From Cucumis sativus (Eukaryota > Streptophyta > Magnoliopsida > Cucurbitales > Cucurbitaceae): a stretch of 64,000 bases of DNA. Every line of letters starts with the position of its first letter. Position 1 is the first letter of the stretch. The notes under the pieces were generated by a model. That model made no database searches. It was not told the origin of the DNA and saw only the letters and a program-made list of their open reading frames with translations. The position numbers and the translations under genes were made by a program. Shown one piece after another: positions 23,865-34,125 of this stretch. Location: contig NC_026660.2 in assembly GCF_000004075.3 (NCBI RefSeq), forward strand, positions 21,765,498 through 21,829,497, written 5' to 3'.

Positions 23865-26100
23865 CATCTCATCTTCAGCTCCAATTTCGAAGCCAATAAA
23901 TAAATTACTTTTCAAAATTTATATTCACCCATTTGAAAAAGAAACAAAATAATAATAATAATTACTAAAAACTAATGTCAGTTTTCTAAAACTTTTAGTA
24001 ATTTTAATATAGATGTTATTGTACAAATTATTTTAAATAAAATAGTGTAATAACAAATAGAAACAAAAAAAAAAAATATATGGATCAACTCATTTGCTAG
24101 ATCTACATGCTCATTAATTGTATAAAGGTACATACATATAGGAAACTATATACGTATGTTATTATTATTATTTTTTTAATAATATTTGTTAATAATTTTA
24201 TAGAGTTTCAATGTTATAAATTATTTATTAAATTGGTAAAATAAATTATGAGGTAATAATTTGAACAAGTAGTTTTTGCAATATGATGGATAGGGATTAA
24301 AATGTTGGGAATTAGGCTAATAACGACAAATTTTAAAGAGGGAAGAAAGGTTGAAATTTCTTTATTATTTTTAAATCAGAGAACAATGCAGCATTATAAT
24401 GATGATCAAACTTTAATCCAATATAATTAAGGACATTTAATTAATAATAATAAGATGAATTAAATAAATTCTGACAAAGAAAAGCTGTAAGATGAGTGTC
24501 TCCTCTCAATAATGGAGCAAAAGAGAAGGAAGAGGAAATAAAAAGAGAGCTAAGCTTGGAACATTGTGCTGTGGTTCATAGAGATAATCAAAACAAAAGA
24601 AAAGAACTCTAATTTTTTAATTAGTTTAATAATAGAATAACCCAAAATTAAGCATTATATTTATTAGCTGTCTGGATTTTAATCAAAGCTTACAAATCTT
24701 AACTGAAGCTTATAATATTAATTCATCCCACCTCTACTTTTTGCATAAACTTTTTTATGTGAAGATGACAAGAAAGCCCTTGGGGTTTGGGGTGGAAAAT
24801 GACATGAAAAGTATGGGTAAAGAAGGGTAATTGAAGTAAATTGAATAATAATAATAATGTGGAAGTTTATTATAATCACATGGCTTGAAAAATTAAAATT
24901 ACATTTCATGTGATGTGACCACATGGATGCTTCAGACTCCTTCCATTTACATGTTGAATGTTGAGTCAAACCAAAATTATAAGATATTTTATTTTAGTAT
25001 TAGTGGTTGTTTCAATAATCAATCATAGTACTTAATTATAGCTCTTCAACCTTTTCCTCCTCTTTTTCCTCCATGTTTTATAGCTTTTACCAATATATTT
25101 ATAATATATATAAAGCTTTCGGAGCGTTACAAAAGCCAAAAAAAGCTCACTAAAATGTTATTCTTATAGTAAAGTCTATATATAATATTTTATAATGTCA
25201 AATTTTATTTAGGATATTCATTTGTTTCTTTAAACCAATAACCTACCTTTATCTTTTACAAATATAGCTAAGTTGACAATTTTGAGAATCTTAAAATTAA
25301 TTTTGTTCACATTTTTTCATCATTCACATTTTAGTTTGGGGGTTCAAGTCTTCAACTCGCTTGCGGTTAAGTTGGTCACTGTGTTTAATGTTCCAAGTAT
25401 GAAAATGTCGTGTACAACTATTTATAACCTAACAATAAATACTGTTTCAGGACCTTTACTCTAACAATTATTGTTTTTTCACTTATTTTCTCTAGTTATT
25501 TTGTTACCATGTTTATTATTTTCTATCCAAACTAAAATAGTATGCACCTCAAACACAAACTATTATAGTCCATATACTATAATAACCAACTCAACATCTT
25601 ACATGTCTTTGTAAGATTAAAGGAGCTGGACATAATTGCCTCTATAACTAACTAGCTAATGGTTAGAAGGTAAGAAGTTTGTTTAATAAACTTAAAGTAT
25701 ATAAAAGGGTGAAAGCTAAAGATTTGATATCCTTTAACTTGAAGCATTAGAATGGATTGTCACTAGTTAGGAGAAGGAGAAGGGACAAAGGATAATCTGT
25801 AATAATGTTAGAACGTGGGATTGAGTGTTTATTCTAATAAAAGAGAATCAAGTGGAAGATAAGAGAGAGATTTATAGAAGTGTTAGCCATGCAAAAGAAT
25901 AGTAATTTTATATATATTTGCTAAAGAGGACCTTTTTGTCAGGTAGCTCCCTAGAGCCCTAGGTGTCCATGTGCTGTTTTGCTTTCATATCATAGAACTC
26001 CAACTCTCTTTTAACCTACACACCTTGCTTGTTTCGGCTTCACCAGACCACACTTGCTTTTTTATTAATCTCCCTCTACTTCCCCTTCAAACATCTACTT
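23865..26100. other. AT-rich spacer before the DUF1645 gene
   Basis: No supportable gene. It holds homopolymer runs, an (ATA)n stretch near 24850, and a dispersed-repeat fragment at 25513-25600. The DUF1645 promoter begins near 25.9 kb. Confidence 0.5.
25513..25600. mobile_element. Fragment of a dispersed element also present at 52.7-52.9 kb
   Basis: Contains AAAATAGTATGCACCTCAAACACAAAC, TATAGTCCATATACTATAAT and ACCAACTCAACA. The segment at 52692-52880 has the same blocks in order (AAAATAGTGTACACCTCAAACA, CAATCTATATATTATAATCCAACTATAAT, ACCAATTCCTTGCCCCCAAACGC). The CCCCAAACGC end resembles hAT-like termini. This is a terminal fragment only. Confidence 0.4.
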
Positions 26101-26122
26101 TTTATTTTCCCTTCAAAACATC

Positions 26123-26130
26123 TATATAAA
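26123..26130 (+). promoter_or_regulatory. TATA box of the DUF1645 gene
   Basis: TATATAAA lies about 155 nt before the ATG, with a CT/CA-rich leader after it. It is well placed for a start site near 26155. Confidence 0.55.
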
Positions 26131-26230
26131 TCCCACATTTCCAAACTCAAGCTCATTTACCCAACTTTCCCACCCCTGACACAATCATTTTCTTTCCCTA
26201 TTTCCCGGAATCCAAACACCCACCACCACC

Positions 26231-26247
26231 AAGAGAAGAGAGATAGA

Positions 26248-26283
<36 letters not shown>
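26231..26283 (+). repeat. (GATA)/(GA)n microsatellite abutting the start codon
   Basis: Repeats of AGAGAGAT followed by an uninterrupted (GA)n run end directly at the ATG at 26284. GA repeats in plant leaders are known binding sites for BBR/BPC GAGA factors. Length variation here would change the leader right at the initiation site. Confidence 0.85.
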
Positions 26284-27066
26284 ATGGTTTCAATAGGCAG
26301 TGGTGGTGGTAGTAGTGTTCAAGCATCGCCGCCACCATCATCACCACTACCAGCCACTGAACCAAATTCAAGTCCTAGGATATCTTTCTCTTCTGAGTTT
26401 CTTGATGAAAGCAACTTCATTTCCATCACTCCAAATTCCCAGATAGAGAGAGATCAAGAGATTTGTGAGAGACAGAAGAAGGATAGATCAGAGAAGCTGG
26501 CATGGAGTGCTGATTTTGAGTTTCTTTCTAATAAAGTTAGTAGCCACTCCATGATTACAGCTGATGAGCTTTTCTTTGAAGGGAAGCTTCTTCCTTTTTG
26601 GCAAATGCAACAAGCAGAGCGGCTTAACAAAATCAGTCTGAAATCTCCTAAAGATGTGGATGAAGAAGATTTGGTGGAGATAGAGGTAAACAAGGAAGCA
26701 GAGAACAAAGTGAATTGGTTTCTCGACGACGACCCGTCTCCAAGACCACCAAAATGCACTGTTCTCTGGAAAGAACTATTGAGGTTGAAGAAGCAGCGTG
26801 CTTCATCTGCACTATCGCCATCTTCTTCTTCGTCCTCGTCGTCTTCCTCTTCCAGGTCCATGGCTGATGCAGCCACAACAGAGGAAGGAAAGGAAGGGAC
26901 AACAGGAAACAAAGAGAAGAACGTAAAGAGGATAAAGAAGTTGGAAAGGACAAGATCAGCCAGTATAAGAATAAGGCCTATGATTAATGTGCCAATCTGC
27001 ACACAGGTGAAGAGCAGTGTTTTGCCACCCTTGTTCCCACTTAAGAAAGGAAGATTTGATAGATGA
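26284..27066 (+). CDS. DUF1645 family protein
   Basis: Single exon, 260 aa, no signal peptide or membrane segment. The DUF1645 hallmarks are present: PRISFSSEFLDESNFISI (31-48), ADFEFLSNKVSSHSMITADE (76-95), LFFEGKLLPFWQ (96-107), and CTVLWKELLRLKKQRASSALSPSSS (158-182), which ends in a poly-Ser run of twelve (179-190). The C-terminus is basic, with VKRIKKLERTRSASIRIRP (214-232) and LFPLKKGRFDR. Rice members of this family affect grain length and stress tolerance, but no biochemical activity is established. The ADELF..G.LLP box matches one in the BKI1-like protein 10 kb upstream. The ATG follows the GA microsatellite directly; the next in-frame Met is residue 90, inside the domain, so 26284 is the start. 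Confidence 0.85.
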   Translation: MVSIGSGGGSSVQASPPPSSPLPATEPNSSPRISFSSEFLDESNFISITPNSQIERDQEICERQKKDRSEKLAWSADFEFLSNKVSSHSMITADELFFEGKLLPFWQMQQAERLNKISLKSPKDVDEEDLVEIEVNKEAENKVNWFLDDDPSPRPPKCTVLWKELLRLKKQRASSALSPSSSSSSSSSSSRSMADAATTEEGKEGTTGNKEKNVKRIKKLERTRSASIRIRPMINVPICTQVKSSVLPPLFPLKKGRFDR

Positions 27067-28437
27067 GAAGATGAAATTAGACGCTACAGTCAGCAGCTCA
27101 AGATCTCATCAACTCTAGTCCAACGTGTTAATCTCCCACTTTCCCCTTTCCCCCTCTCTATTGTCATTTCTTGACAAATTTTTTAAACTTTCTGTCTGTG
27201 TATGGATTAATGTTGATTATGGCGGTGGATCTAATAATCTACGATTGTAAATGCTGACCTCTAGTTTTTTGTTTGTTGGTATTCCTTCATTAATCAAATT
27301 ACGCTTTTTTGGTTCCACATACCTTTTTGGTGTACACTTTATCTTTGTCCTCCGGAATAGCAAAATTTGGTAGTGAACAGTTCGACGTCACATGCTGGAT
27401 GCAGCAGCCTCGGATCAGTGGGTCACCCACATTTCAGTACAACACAATAGCAGTTTTCAGAATGAAACCTGGGTCCGAAATTATCTTCAATTGTTAAAAC
27501 AGTTAGTTATTCTTAAAAAATGCATCAGATCTCATATTAAAAGCCAAATTAAATGATTCAAATAAATGGCCAAATATACAGATCCAACCTGAACCTGATT
27601 GACTTTTTGTAAGAAATTAAATGGTCCTAGAGGCTCCATGTATTGATCATAGAGACTCCATAACTTTGATGGCTCAATGATACCCCCACCATTTATGAAT
27701 TCCGAAGCAGTGGTGCAGAGAAGCTGTATCTGCACATCTGACATTAATTCAAAAGAGTATGCATGTTTTAAAATTGAATTAATTTCGTGTAGAGGAGATG
27801 TGGCTAGAGTAATCTATCAGACGAGACTGCCAGATGGGCCGGACAAACGATTTAATAAAAATGAATACAGAAGAAACAAGTGAAAGCGACAAATGAAGAG
27901 GAAGCATACTGATACAGCTAAGCCCGGTTTGACTGTAATAGCAAACAGAGTGGATCAGCTACAACACACACACTAAATTAAACGACCAAGGGGAGGGTAC
28001 TCACTGAGAGGAACAGAACCACTTCATAATACAGGAAATATAGCAATGCTGACAAGTCTTTATCAAGCCCAAAATTATATATTATTAACAACAATTATAC
28101 ATGGGCAATAATTTGCACACAATTAAGGAATGGGAGAATAGTAATCTCGGTCTGTGAGTACACGAGCTGATTGAACGTGGACAATAAATCAAAGAATAAA
28201 GTCACTTGGACCGTCCGGGTTTGGAAACTCGTACAGTTTACAACAAAGAAGGCTATCGCACAAATTTCTATTCCACAATTGCAGGGTAATGGGTAGGCCA
28301 GTTTCCTTGAAGAACTTACAGGGAAAAATGTTTAACTGTTCTTTCCCAAAAAACTACTATACATGAGCAAACAATTAGCTTTACAATTACCTTCCAGGAG
28401 AGGGAAAAACCAAAACAAAAAAACAAAAAAAAATTTG
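27067..28437. other. Convergent intergenic region with both 3' UTRs
   Basis: 27067 to about 27300 is the 3' UTR of the DUF1645 gene. About 28050-28437 is the likely 3' UTR of the malectin/LRR gene. It includes a possible 3' UTR intron (donor GGAAG/GTAATTG near 28392, acceptor CTGTAAG near 28318). Between them, 27595-27729 on the minus strand is a coding-like block described separately. Confidence 0.45.
27595..27729 (-). other. Orphan exon-like open block of exactly 45 codons
   Basis: On the minus strand the block is preceded by GATGTGCAG (3' splice site) and followed by CAG/GTTCAGG (5' splice site). It reads 45 codons in phase 0 at both ends, starting IQLLCTTASEFINGGG and including LWSLYDQYMEPLGPFNFL. 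Composition is ordinary, not low-complexity. A possible terminal exon after an AG near 27498 would add about 16 residues and a stop. I do not recognise the peptide. It could be an alternative 3' exon of the malectin/LRR gene, a decayed gene, or chance. Confidence 0.3.
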
Positions 28438-31400
28438 CTAAGAAGGAGGTGGCGGCCCCAATAGATGGTTTCCTGGAAAAATCCTGATAAACCAAATTAC
28501 AAAAGTTAGGAAACAAAAATGAAAACCTGGTAAAATTTTATGTAAAAATTTCTGGGCAGTTAATGGGTACCTAAGATCCAGTCTTTCGTTATTCGTAAGA
28601 CTTTGAGGAACTTCACCAGTCAGATTGTTGTTGTATAAGAATCTAGAACAGAAGGAAATCAAGCCAAATAAACAAGAACCTAATCAGTTTCTGTTAATCT
28701 AACCATTTAATAAAAAAAAAATCTAAATGTTCTAACAAGTCCTGAAGTCATCAAAAGATGCACAAAAATTTTCAAAAACTCAGGAAACTTATTTAAGCAT
28801 AAGTAGGATAAAGACATAAGATGATGATCAGAAGAGAGAAAAAGTAAAAATCCTACAAAATTTGCAGAGATGAGAGTGTAAATCAAATTGCATGATATAT
28901 TTAGAGGATCAAGACAAGGTGAGAAAAACAACTAAACCAGAAGATAGGTGGTCCTCTAGAAAGAACAAGATGGATAAATGAATATTTTGAAAACTAAAAC
29001 ATACGATGCTATGGTTATGGTTTGTAATTTTTGCATCCATCTTTAACTTTATAAGAATTACTTACTTTAGCACCTTATCATCCCAAAAAGAGGACGCTCA
29101 TGCTTAAGTCATAACACTACCTAACTTATGAATAAAACAGCTATGCAATGGCAATGCAATCAGAAGCATGAGAATTATACATTACAAGTTTGCAGAAGAA
29201 CGGCAAACTGCCACAGAGACGAATAATTTTAGGATACACAATTTTTCAAGATTTTCCTGAGCCAGGGGACAGCATGGAATCTTTCGGCAATAAAGTCATA
29301 CAAGTAAACTTACAGTTCCTGCAAGCGAGCCAGATTTCCAAGTGACGATGGAATCTCTCCACTGAAATTATTATCTTCCAAATGCCTTCACAGGAAGAAA
29401 AGATAAATTCAATATTTGACACAAGTTAAAAAAGAAGAGTTAAAAGAAGGTTAACAAGATGAATCCACGAACAAAATTTGTAAGTGTCGAACACTATATT
29501 CAGGGAACCAACTTGATCAAATATCTTCAAGGCAGGTAATGTCCATTATAAACTAAGAACTGCTAGTGATAAAATAGAATATTATAGCCCCCTTGTCAAA
29601 CCACTGACAAAAGGGAAGGAGGAAAGAATTTTTTTTACAGATGTGCAACCATGTCAACACTTCAATGCTATCGCTGATAATATATTTTCACATGCAAATT
29701 TTCAATCCATTACAGGCGTCCAATTAGAAATGGAATAAAAAGGATAAGTCCAGAACATACACTATTTCCAACAACTTCAGAGTACTGAGATCTGGAATAG
29801 GTCCAGACAAACTGTTGTTTCCAAGCCAGCTGCAAAAGGAAAGAACTGGAAATTAGAAAGCTTCATTACAAATCCATCAACCTAAAAGTTCTAGTGTAAT
29901 ACTAACATTCCAGACAATGCAGTAAGATTGGCAATGCTAGGTGATAAGGATCCTGAAAGGTCCATATTCGTGAGGTTTCTGAAATAAGAGAAAGGGAATC
30001 AGTTTGTTAACATGAATTGAATATGAAATGTAAAATTTGAAGGCGATTAAGAGTCCAAACTCACAAGGTAATCACACGAATTCGAGAGCCTTCAGAACAT
30101 GTAATTCCTGTCCACCGATATTGTTGGGGGAAGCATGGATCACCAATCCAATCAGTTGGGGGATTGTTCAGACTACTTTTCACTCTCTCCAGATTGATAA
30201 CTGTGATCAGAAAACCAGTCAATATTAGGATGTTTAAAATTAGAAAAAATAAACCTCAAGAGAACAGCAAATTATGTCACCATATTAATTAGCAATGGAA
30301 AACAATTGCACAAATATTGCTGAATACACTTAAAATCGCAGGTGATAAATCATGAATGAAATGGGCCAACAGAAAATGTCTAGTAAAAATAAGATGTCAA
30401 CCTTTTCCTTTTCCTTTTTTCTCCAATGCTTTAATAATTGTAAATTTATTTCCTTTGGAATTGACAAACCCCATGCGCACTCACAAGGCATCTAAAATGA
30501 CTACATTCTAATTACATGATTGAACCAAAAAAATGACCAAAAACAGCATATATGATTAAGCTTAAGTTGATCTCCTCTTTTACGAACATCATGAAAAAAC
30601 TATGAAGTGTAGATGCATACCATTATGCTTCCATTAAAGATGATTGGCACATATCGTGTGTGTGTGTGTAAGAAACAAACATTAAACAAAAAAGTTACGT
30701 ACCATCTCTTACGAGAGTTCTTGCTTCAAGGGGCACGATATGAAAAAGTTCTCCACCATTGATCAATGGACCAAGTTTTGACTGAGGGGAGGGAGTCAAG
30801 GTTATCTTTGTTGAACCATGAAGAGGCCATCGACTTGCAAAAACAACATGACCTGCTGAAGTTGCATTTAGATCATGGTAATATGTAATGCCATTCAGAC
30901 TTATGCTAAACACCCTTGAGTTATCAGACGATGAAGGATGGTCATTAGCAAAGTAAAGAGCAATGTAATATGTGAAATTTGCTTCTGGAAGAGAAATAAG
31001 AGGCCAGTTCAACTCCAACGGTTCCAGCTGATCAGTCCTAAGCTCTGTCTCAAATATCTTAGATGGAGGGAGATTCCATATACCAGAGGCAGACACAGTT
31101 CTATTGGTTACGTTCAAATTGCTACTCCCAAATGGTTGCCAGAACCGATCAAATTGGTCATCAGGGAACCTACAAATACCAAAAAGCAATTGCAGAAATC
31201 AAGTTTAATCAAATTCATCACGTCAGATTCAGACACAAGTTACAAACATTCTGGCTAGAAACCATCAACTCAAACTTCAAAAACTTGAAAATATAAGTAA
31301 TTCCAAAAATAAGAAACAAAGGACAATAAACACATCAAGGCATCTAGCTTCGAGAACAAGGGATTAAAATTCAGTTCAATTCAATCTCCATAGCACGAAA

Positions 31401-32135
31401 ACTTCAAAGAAGCTCGTAATTAGATCAAATTCATACCGTAAGTTGGAACCAGAGTATCCAAAACTGTGCCTAGCAACCAAACGCAATCCATAGTTAACAA
31501 AATCTGTAGTATTATAAAGAGATTCCCCCAACAACACAACCTCCAAAGCAGAAATAAAAGGGTCAGAATCCGTATACGTATTAGAACCAATGCACACACT
31601 AATAGACTTCCCCTTAGCTTCGAAAACCCCTTCATAATACGACGTCAATCCCCTATCATAATCGTCGGTAGTATTAACCATGCTCCAAACAGTCCCATCA
31701 ACAATCTGATCAAAAACCGGGGGGGACTGAACGCCGTTAACTCCACCATAGTAATAGGTGGTTCTAACCATATACCTCCGAGTACGAAACACAGGTCCAA
31801 CAACATAGCAGAATTTGCGATTAAGAGCCCTAGGAAAAGAGCGGACAGTGGAAAGCGTAGGGTCAAGAACGGGGTCGGTGATGTTCTTGTTGATACCACT
31901 GAAGACGAATGCGGAGTCAGGTTGCCAGGTGCGGCCGTCGTGTGTGGTGACAGAAGTGGAACCGCAATCGATGAAATAGCCTGAAAAGAGAGAAGGAAAA
32001 TGAGAAGAAGAAGGATCAGTGAAGATGAGGGATGAAAATGGGGTTAGACTTACCACTGAGGGAATGAGAAGAAGGGAAGAAGGAGAGGAAAAGGAAGAAG
32101 AAGAAGAAGAGTGGAGAAATCGTATTGGACGCCAT
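28438..32135 (-). CDS. Secreted malectin-like and leucine-rich-repeat protein, no kinase (At3g19230-like)
   Basis: Exons (minus): 32135-32054, 31980-31437, 31169-30703, 30200-30065, 29978-29907, 29829-29761, 29385-29314, 28642-28571, 28483-28438. All junctions keep frame, giving 519 aa. Residues 1-27 are a Phe-rich signal peptide. About 29-360 is a malectin-like (di-glucose-binding type) domain starting [19 protein letters not shown]. Next come an LRR N-cap ([19 protein letters not shown]) and LRRs, one per 72-nt-type exon: [61 protein letters not shown]. The protein ends [11 protein letters not shown] with no membrane helix or kinase. It has the ectodomain layout of LRR-I receptor kinases and is probably apoplastic. 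The length matches what I recall for Arabidopsis At3g19230 (about 519 aa). Another in-frame ATG exists at 32225, but the signal peptide favours 32135. Confidence 0.88.
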
Positions 32136-32235
32136 GGGAGAGAGAAATTGAGAGATGGAAGAAAGGAATTGGAGTATTGGGAAGGGTGGAGTTGGGGAAG
32201 AGGAAGGAATTAGTTGAGTATCCATTTTATCAAAC

Positions 32236-32252
32236 GCGGGAAATCTTGGGCC
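32236..32252 (-). promoter_or_regulatory. E2F-like site and TGGGCC element, malectin/LRR gene promoter
   Basis: GCGGGAAA at 32236-32243 is the complement of TTTCCCGC, the plant E2F consensus. TGGGCC follows at 32247-32252. Both lie about 100-120 nt upstream of the chosen ATG. Together they suggest expression in dividing cells, which is inference from motifs only. Confidence 0.4.
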
Positions 32253-34125
32253 AGGTCAGATACGGCGGTTATTATTCTATTCTTCCTACTTTTCTTTTAT
32301 TGACGAAATTACCCTTTTTCTTATATATATTAAGATAAGTTAGGTTAAATTGGGTACAACATTTCCAATAATGAAAATATATTTGTGAAATAATGAATTT
32401 GATCTTCTTTTTTTTAATATTTTCTAAAAAAGAAAGAAAATAGTTACCCGTAGGTCCGGTAGCTGGTGGAGTTGTTAAAGTCTGACTGGCTCCCACGATC
32501 ACATTAAGGGCCGTTGATCCTTCGTTGACAAAAAAAGGATGGATGAGGGCTCCACCTTGAAGACAAATTATGCGCATGTTAGTATTCTTGACTTGTTTGA
32601 GTGCATGTTAGAAATCTTTGTTTGAATGAGTAGTCAGCGTTTTTTGGGTCACATATTATACACACGGTGGCTCCCTCTGTACGAAAATGATGTGCATTAA
32701 ATTGAAAGAAAAATGGTTTTCACAAAATGTCTATTTTATTTTAAATATCATTTTATTTTAGTCATTTGATTTTCAATAAATCTTGAATTACTAGTTCATT
32801 CTATATATATATATATATATTTTTTTTACTTTTTATTAGCATTTTCACTCTAAATTTTAAAAATATTTTTACAATTAGGTTTCTTCCCATGAAATTACTA
32901 CAATACTTTAATTGATTTCAATAAAAATTAGCTTTAAGGGACTAATACGATACTTTAATTGATTTCAATAAAAATTAGGTTTGAGGGACTAATTTTAAGA
33001 TTTACTAAAATAAGTATTAAAATTGAATATTTGAAAATACAAGAACTAATATAGACAATAATATATATTTATTTAAAACTTTGACTTCGAACACCTATTT
33101 TAAAAGATTTTATTAAGAATAACGAAGTTAAAAAATCTACTAAAAATAAAGTTCTTAGTTTTATTTTCCGTCTTATAAAATAAATGTCCAAGTGTTTTTT
33201 CAAAATTTAGCTACATAGATAGAGAGTTATACTATTTATAAGTTTAATTTTAAAAAAAAAAATTAGAAATGAAATAGTTATAAGTTTAATTTTAAACAAT
33301 CAAAAAGAGGATTAGAAATGAAATAGTTATGACGTTGAACCTTATAGCTTAATATTTACTCACTCAATGATTAAATAAACTTATGTGAGCATGAGTACGA
33401 GTACTCAGGTTAGCGCCTTAATATGAATATACAATGGGATCAAAATTGAGTTGAAAGATAAAAGAACCCAAAGAATGAAATATCAAAATGATCCTTATCC
33501 TTGTAATTAATATTAGTTAAGGAGCCATCCACCCAAGATAGAATACAGAAAATGATTGGCAGATGGACACAAAAGGCAAAAGGCCAAGGTGTAGCTTTTA
33601 ATGTTGATGGCTTTGACTCGAGCTCATGGAGGTCTCTGACTTGTGGGATCTAGGAAATTTCAAAGAAATCATTAAGGCAACGACATAATTGCAATTCAAT
33701 TTCAACAAACAAACATAATTAGAAAATAATAATAATTGGTGTGAAAAATGGGAAGATTTTCTAAGCATTTTCAGGTCAAAGCCTACATTTTAATTGAAGA
33801 GGCTTTATATTAATTAGAGAACAGTGGACAAGGAGAAATATGTATATAAATATGTCTACATCTACGTCGCTATATCAAGAAAATACGAGAAATTATACAA
33901 ACATTGAATGGATGAGGAAGAGCTCTTGAGAATTGGCCATTGACGCTTCAAAAGGAGAATACTGTCGTTCTTTTCTTGTTCTTCAATCAGCTGATAAAAA
34001 TGTGTAAAGCTGAAGTTCATCCATGGAGTATCAATTGCTAAGCTGAACTCGGTAGCAATGCTGAAGTTAATGGTGGCACTCTTTCGCTATTTATGGTATC
34101 TCCCTCGATGTTTTTGAATCTCTAA
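32253..34125. other. Intergenic region between the malectin/LRR and CHR12 genes
   Basis: A GC-richer block at 32450-32580 holds GGCCGTTGATC and a short minus-strand open frame, probably distal promoter of the malectin/LRR gene. 32905-32995 carries a 52-bp tandem duplication (TTTAATTGATTTCAATAAAA twice). About 33235-33340 has another short direct repeat (TTATAAGTTTAATTTTAAA, AGAAATGAAATAGTTAT). (TA)n is at about 32806-32820. About 33900-34125 is the likely CHR12 3' UTR. Confidence 0.45.

Noticed and set aside
26454..27002. 182-codon antisense frame inside the DUF1645 gene
   Set aside because: The plus-strand frame carries clear DUF1645 motifs. The antisense peptide is poly-Ser/Glu/Leu shadow sequence.
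31466..31984. 172-codon plus-strand frame opposite malectin exon 2
   Set aside because: The minus-strand frame matches the malectin-like domain with correct splice sites. The plus-strand peptide has no recognisable features.
32272..32577. 101-codon minus-strand frame upstream of the malectin/LRR gene
   Set aside because: The front half is GC-richer but ends in a poly-Lys/AT tail. GGCCGTTGATC-type words fit a promoter better than a coding exon, and no splice path to the ATG exon is evident.
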